A stretch of 6,371 nucleotides of DNA from an uncultured Eisenbergiella sp. Lineage in GTDB: Bacteria > Bacillota > Clostridia > Lachnospirales > Lachnospiraceae. Where the stretch lies: the NCBI GenBank assembly GCA_947626725.1, contig CANQTI010000114.1, positions 1-6,371 of the forward strand. The letters run 5' to 3'. The notes under the pieces are model-generated. The model worked only from the letters and a program-made list of their open reading frames with translations, had not been told where the DNA came from and made no database searches. Positions within the stretch are counted from its first letter, which is position 1, and every line of letters begins with the position of its first letter. Positions 5,701 to 6,371 of the stretch are shown here, in pieces. The translations under genes were made by a program, and so were the position numbers.

Positions 5701-6371
5701 CGGTCCCTGCTTTCCGCCATCCGTGTGCGGGAGCGCCAGCATCTGCAGCGCACAGTAACGCCCGCCAATTTCAACCGGGTGGATTTCACGCCGCAAATGC
5801 GGCAGGAATACACAATCCTCTGCCCGCAGATGTCCCCCATCCACTTTGAACTCTTACAGCCCGCTTTCGCTGCCTGCGGCTACCGCATTGAGGTGCTCTC
5901 CAACGATAACCGCCAGGCCATCGACACGGGGCTGAAATACGTCAACAACGACGCCTGCTACCCTTCTCTGCTGGTGGTGGGGCAGATCATGGACGCGCTG
6001 CTCTCCGGCCGGTATGATCTGCACAAACTGGCCATCATCATGAGTCAGACCGGCGGCGGCTGCCGCGCCACCAACTATATCGGCTTCATTCGGCGTGCCC
6101 TGCAAAAGGCAGGCCTGGATTATATTCCGGTTATCTCTCTGAGCATGTCGGGGCTGGAACACAACTCCGGCTTTTCCCTCACGCCCAATATGCTGCTTCG
6201 GGCGGTATACGGCGCAATATTCGGCGATATCTTTATGCGCTGCGTCTACCGGATGCGCCCCTACGAACAGACGCCCGGCAGCGTCAATGCTTTGCACAGA
6301 CAATGGGCTGACAGATGCAAAACCTTCCTGTCCACGCAGCGGCTGCCGAACTATTTCACCTTCCGCAGGAT
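2731..6371 (+). CDS. Fused 2-hydroxyacyl-CoA dehydratase-type protein: two HgdC/BadF-like ATPase activators + DUF2229 + HgdB-like module (3' end missing)
   Basis: One frame is open for 1213 codons and runs off the right edge; relatives are roughly 1400 residues or more, so perhaps a few hundred are missing. ATPase module 1 (about 23-275) has LGIDIGSTTVK (25-35) and cysteines C144 (CAGGTGSF) and C183 (AARCGVF). Module 2 (338-597) has LGLDAGSTTTK (340-350), DIGGQD, C463 (CSSGCGSF, with an extra C467) and C502 (GTRCTVF). In the dehydratase activator HgdC, the equivalent two cysteines per subunit hold a [4Fe-4S] cluster between the subunits of a dimer; here a tandem pair could provide both halves. 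A linker holds C624, C627, C631 and C650, a possible further metal site. The DUF2229-type part starts near 688 (C740 in SECYPAK; GRPYH 876-880; C951 in SFGCGLD). The HgdB-like part starts near 1029 (C1076 in NDACYPS; C1111 in GGGCRATN). The likely role is ATP-driven low-potential electron transfer in the anaerobic cytosol; the substrate is unknown. ATG 2731 is the first in-frame start after TGA 2722; its Shine-Dalgarno (AAAAGAGTG) is weak. Confidence 0.93.
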   Translation, partial: MTSVQQTPSPTYSSLSGIPAGDCFLGIDIGSTTVKIAILDGQKAILFSDYRRHFANIRETLQELLSEARQQLGGLTLHPVITGSGGLTLANCLQIPFVQEVICVSAALQHYAPKTDVAIELGGEDAKIIYFENGNVEQRMNGICAGGTGSFIDQMASLLTTDAAGLNEYAKHYQSLYTIAARCGVFAKSDIQPLINEGATREDLAASIFQAVVNQTISGLACGKPIRGHVAFLGGPLHFLSELKAAFIRTLKLDAEHTIDVENSHLFAAIGSALNAKDEVSYTMEEMLSRLSSDLKMEFEVERMEPLFSSEEEYAAFLARHEKHCVKTARLEDYSGNCYLGLDAGSTTTKAALVGEDGSLLYSFYSNNDGSPLKTAIRALQELYSRLPAGARIVRSCSTGYGEALMKAAFLLDDGEVETVAHYQAAAFFDPDVDCILDIGGQDMKCIRIKDHTVDSVLLNEACSSGCGSFIETFAKSLNYSVHDFAAAALFAPHPIDLGTRCTVFMNSKVKQAQKEGASVADISAGLAYSVIKNALFKVIKVSDAAELGHQIVVQGGTFYNDAVLRSFEKIAGCEAIRPDIAGIMGAFGAALIARERYSAGYVTTMLSIDKINALEFETTMAKCKGCTNNCRLTINRFSGGRQYISGNRCERGLGKPKNPSQTPNLFDYKLKRLFSYESLTPDKAPRGRVGIPRVLNMYENYPFWHTFFTQLGYQVVLSPVSSHRIYELGIESIPSESECYPAKLAHGHVAWLIRQNVDFIFYPALFYERNETPDANNHYNCPIVTSYSENIKNNVEEINRGEVRFRNPFLSFSNLDVATEGLKREFSELPAQEVEDAALAGWAEMQAARDDMKKKGEETLAWMQEHHAHGIVLAGRPYHVDPEIHHGIPEMITSYGLAVLTEDSVSHLGCPERPLRVSDQWMYHSRLYSAAAFVRTREDLDLVQLNSFGCGLDAVTTDQVSEILAGSGKIYTCLKIDEVNNLGAARIRIRSLLSAIRVRERQHLQRTVTPANFNRVDFTPQMRQEYTILCPQMSPIHFELLQPAFAACGYRIEVLSNDNRQAIDTGLKYVNNDACYPSLLVVGQIMDALLSGRYDLHKLAIIMSQTGGGCRATNYIGFIRRALQKAGLDYIPVISLSMSGLEHNSGFSLTPNMLLRAVYGAIFGDIFMRCVYRMRPYEQTPGSVNALHRQWADRCKTFLSTQRLPNYFTFRR

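Noticed and set aside
2866..6303. A chain of long minus-strand open frames (2866-3525, 3847-4716, 4864-5844, 5854-6303)
   Set aside because: All lie antisense to the continuous dehydratase/activase frame, which carries conserved motifs throughout. Their glycine/alanine-rich translations match no family, and they are typical shadow frames of GC-rich coding DNA.

Overview
The window looks like chromosomal DNA of a strictly anaerobic clostridial bacterium, most likely a gut Lachnospiraceae member. This is inferred from moderately GC-rich coding DNA beside AT-rich gaps, purine-rich Shine-Dalgarno sites, and a giant fused 2-hydroxyacyl-CoA dehydratase/activase-type protein. No tRNA, rRNA, insertion sequence, CRISPR array or prophage signature was seen. 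The species cannot be named from this sequence.

Layout: about 2.5 kb on the left is a four-gene series on the minus strand, read from right to left. It comprises (1) a rhomboid-fold membrane protein with a C-terminal zinc-ribbon-like tail that appears to lack the protease active site (2505-1624); (2) a sigma-70-like protein with regions 1.1, 2 and 3 recognisable but no region 4 (1533-778); (3) a 136-residue protein of unknown function, coupled to the previous gene by a TGATG stop/start overlap (778-368); and (4) the first 82 codons of an M16C (insulinase/presequence-protease type) zinc metallopeptidase with an intact HxxEH motif, cut by the left edge (248-1).

On the right, one uninterrupted reading frame on the plus strand runs from 2731 past the right edge (at least 1213 codons). 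It joins two BcrA/BadF/HgdC-type ATPase activator modules, a four-cysteine linker, a DUF2229-type module and an HgdB-like dehydratase-type module. The whole frame is open, and all the minus-strand open frames lying over it are shadows.

The 225-bp gap 2506-2730 separates the two divergent units. It carries a good sigma-A-type promoter for each direction (TTGCAT-17-TATAAT rightward, TTGCCT-17-TAGAAT leftward) and a 10-bp perfect palindrome just downstream of the predicted rightward start.

Functionally, the right-hand gene belongs to anaerobic iron-sulfur chemistry (ATP-driven low-potential electron transfer), although its substrate is unknown. The left-hand genes may form a membrane/regulatory/proteolysis unit. 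This is inference from order and orientation only. The most notable items are the sigma factor-like protein without promoter-recognition region 4 and the rhomboid-like protein without a visible catalytic serine, encoded next to each other.
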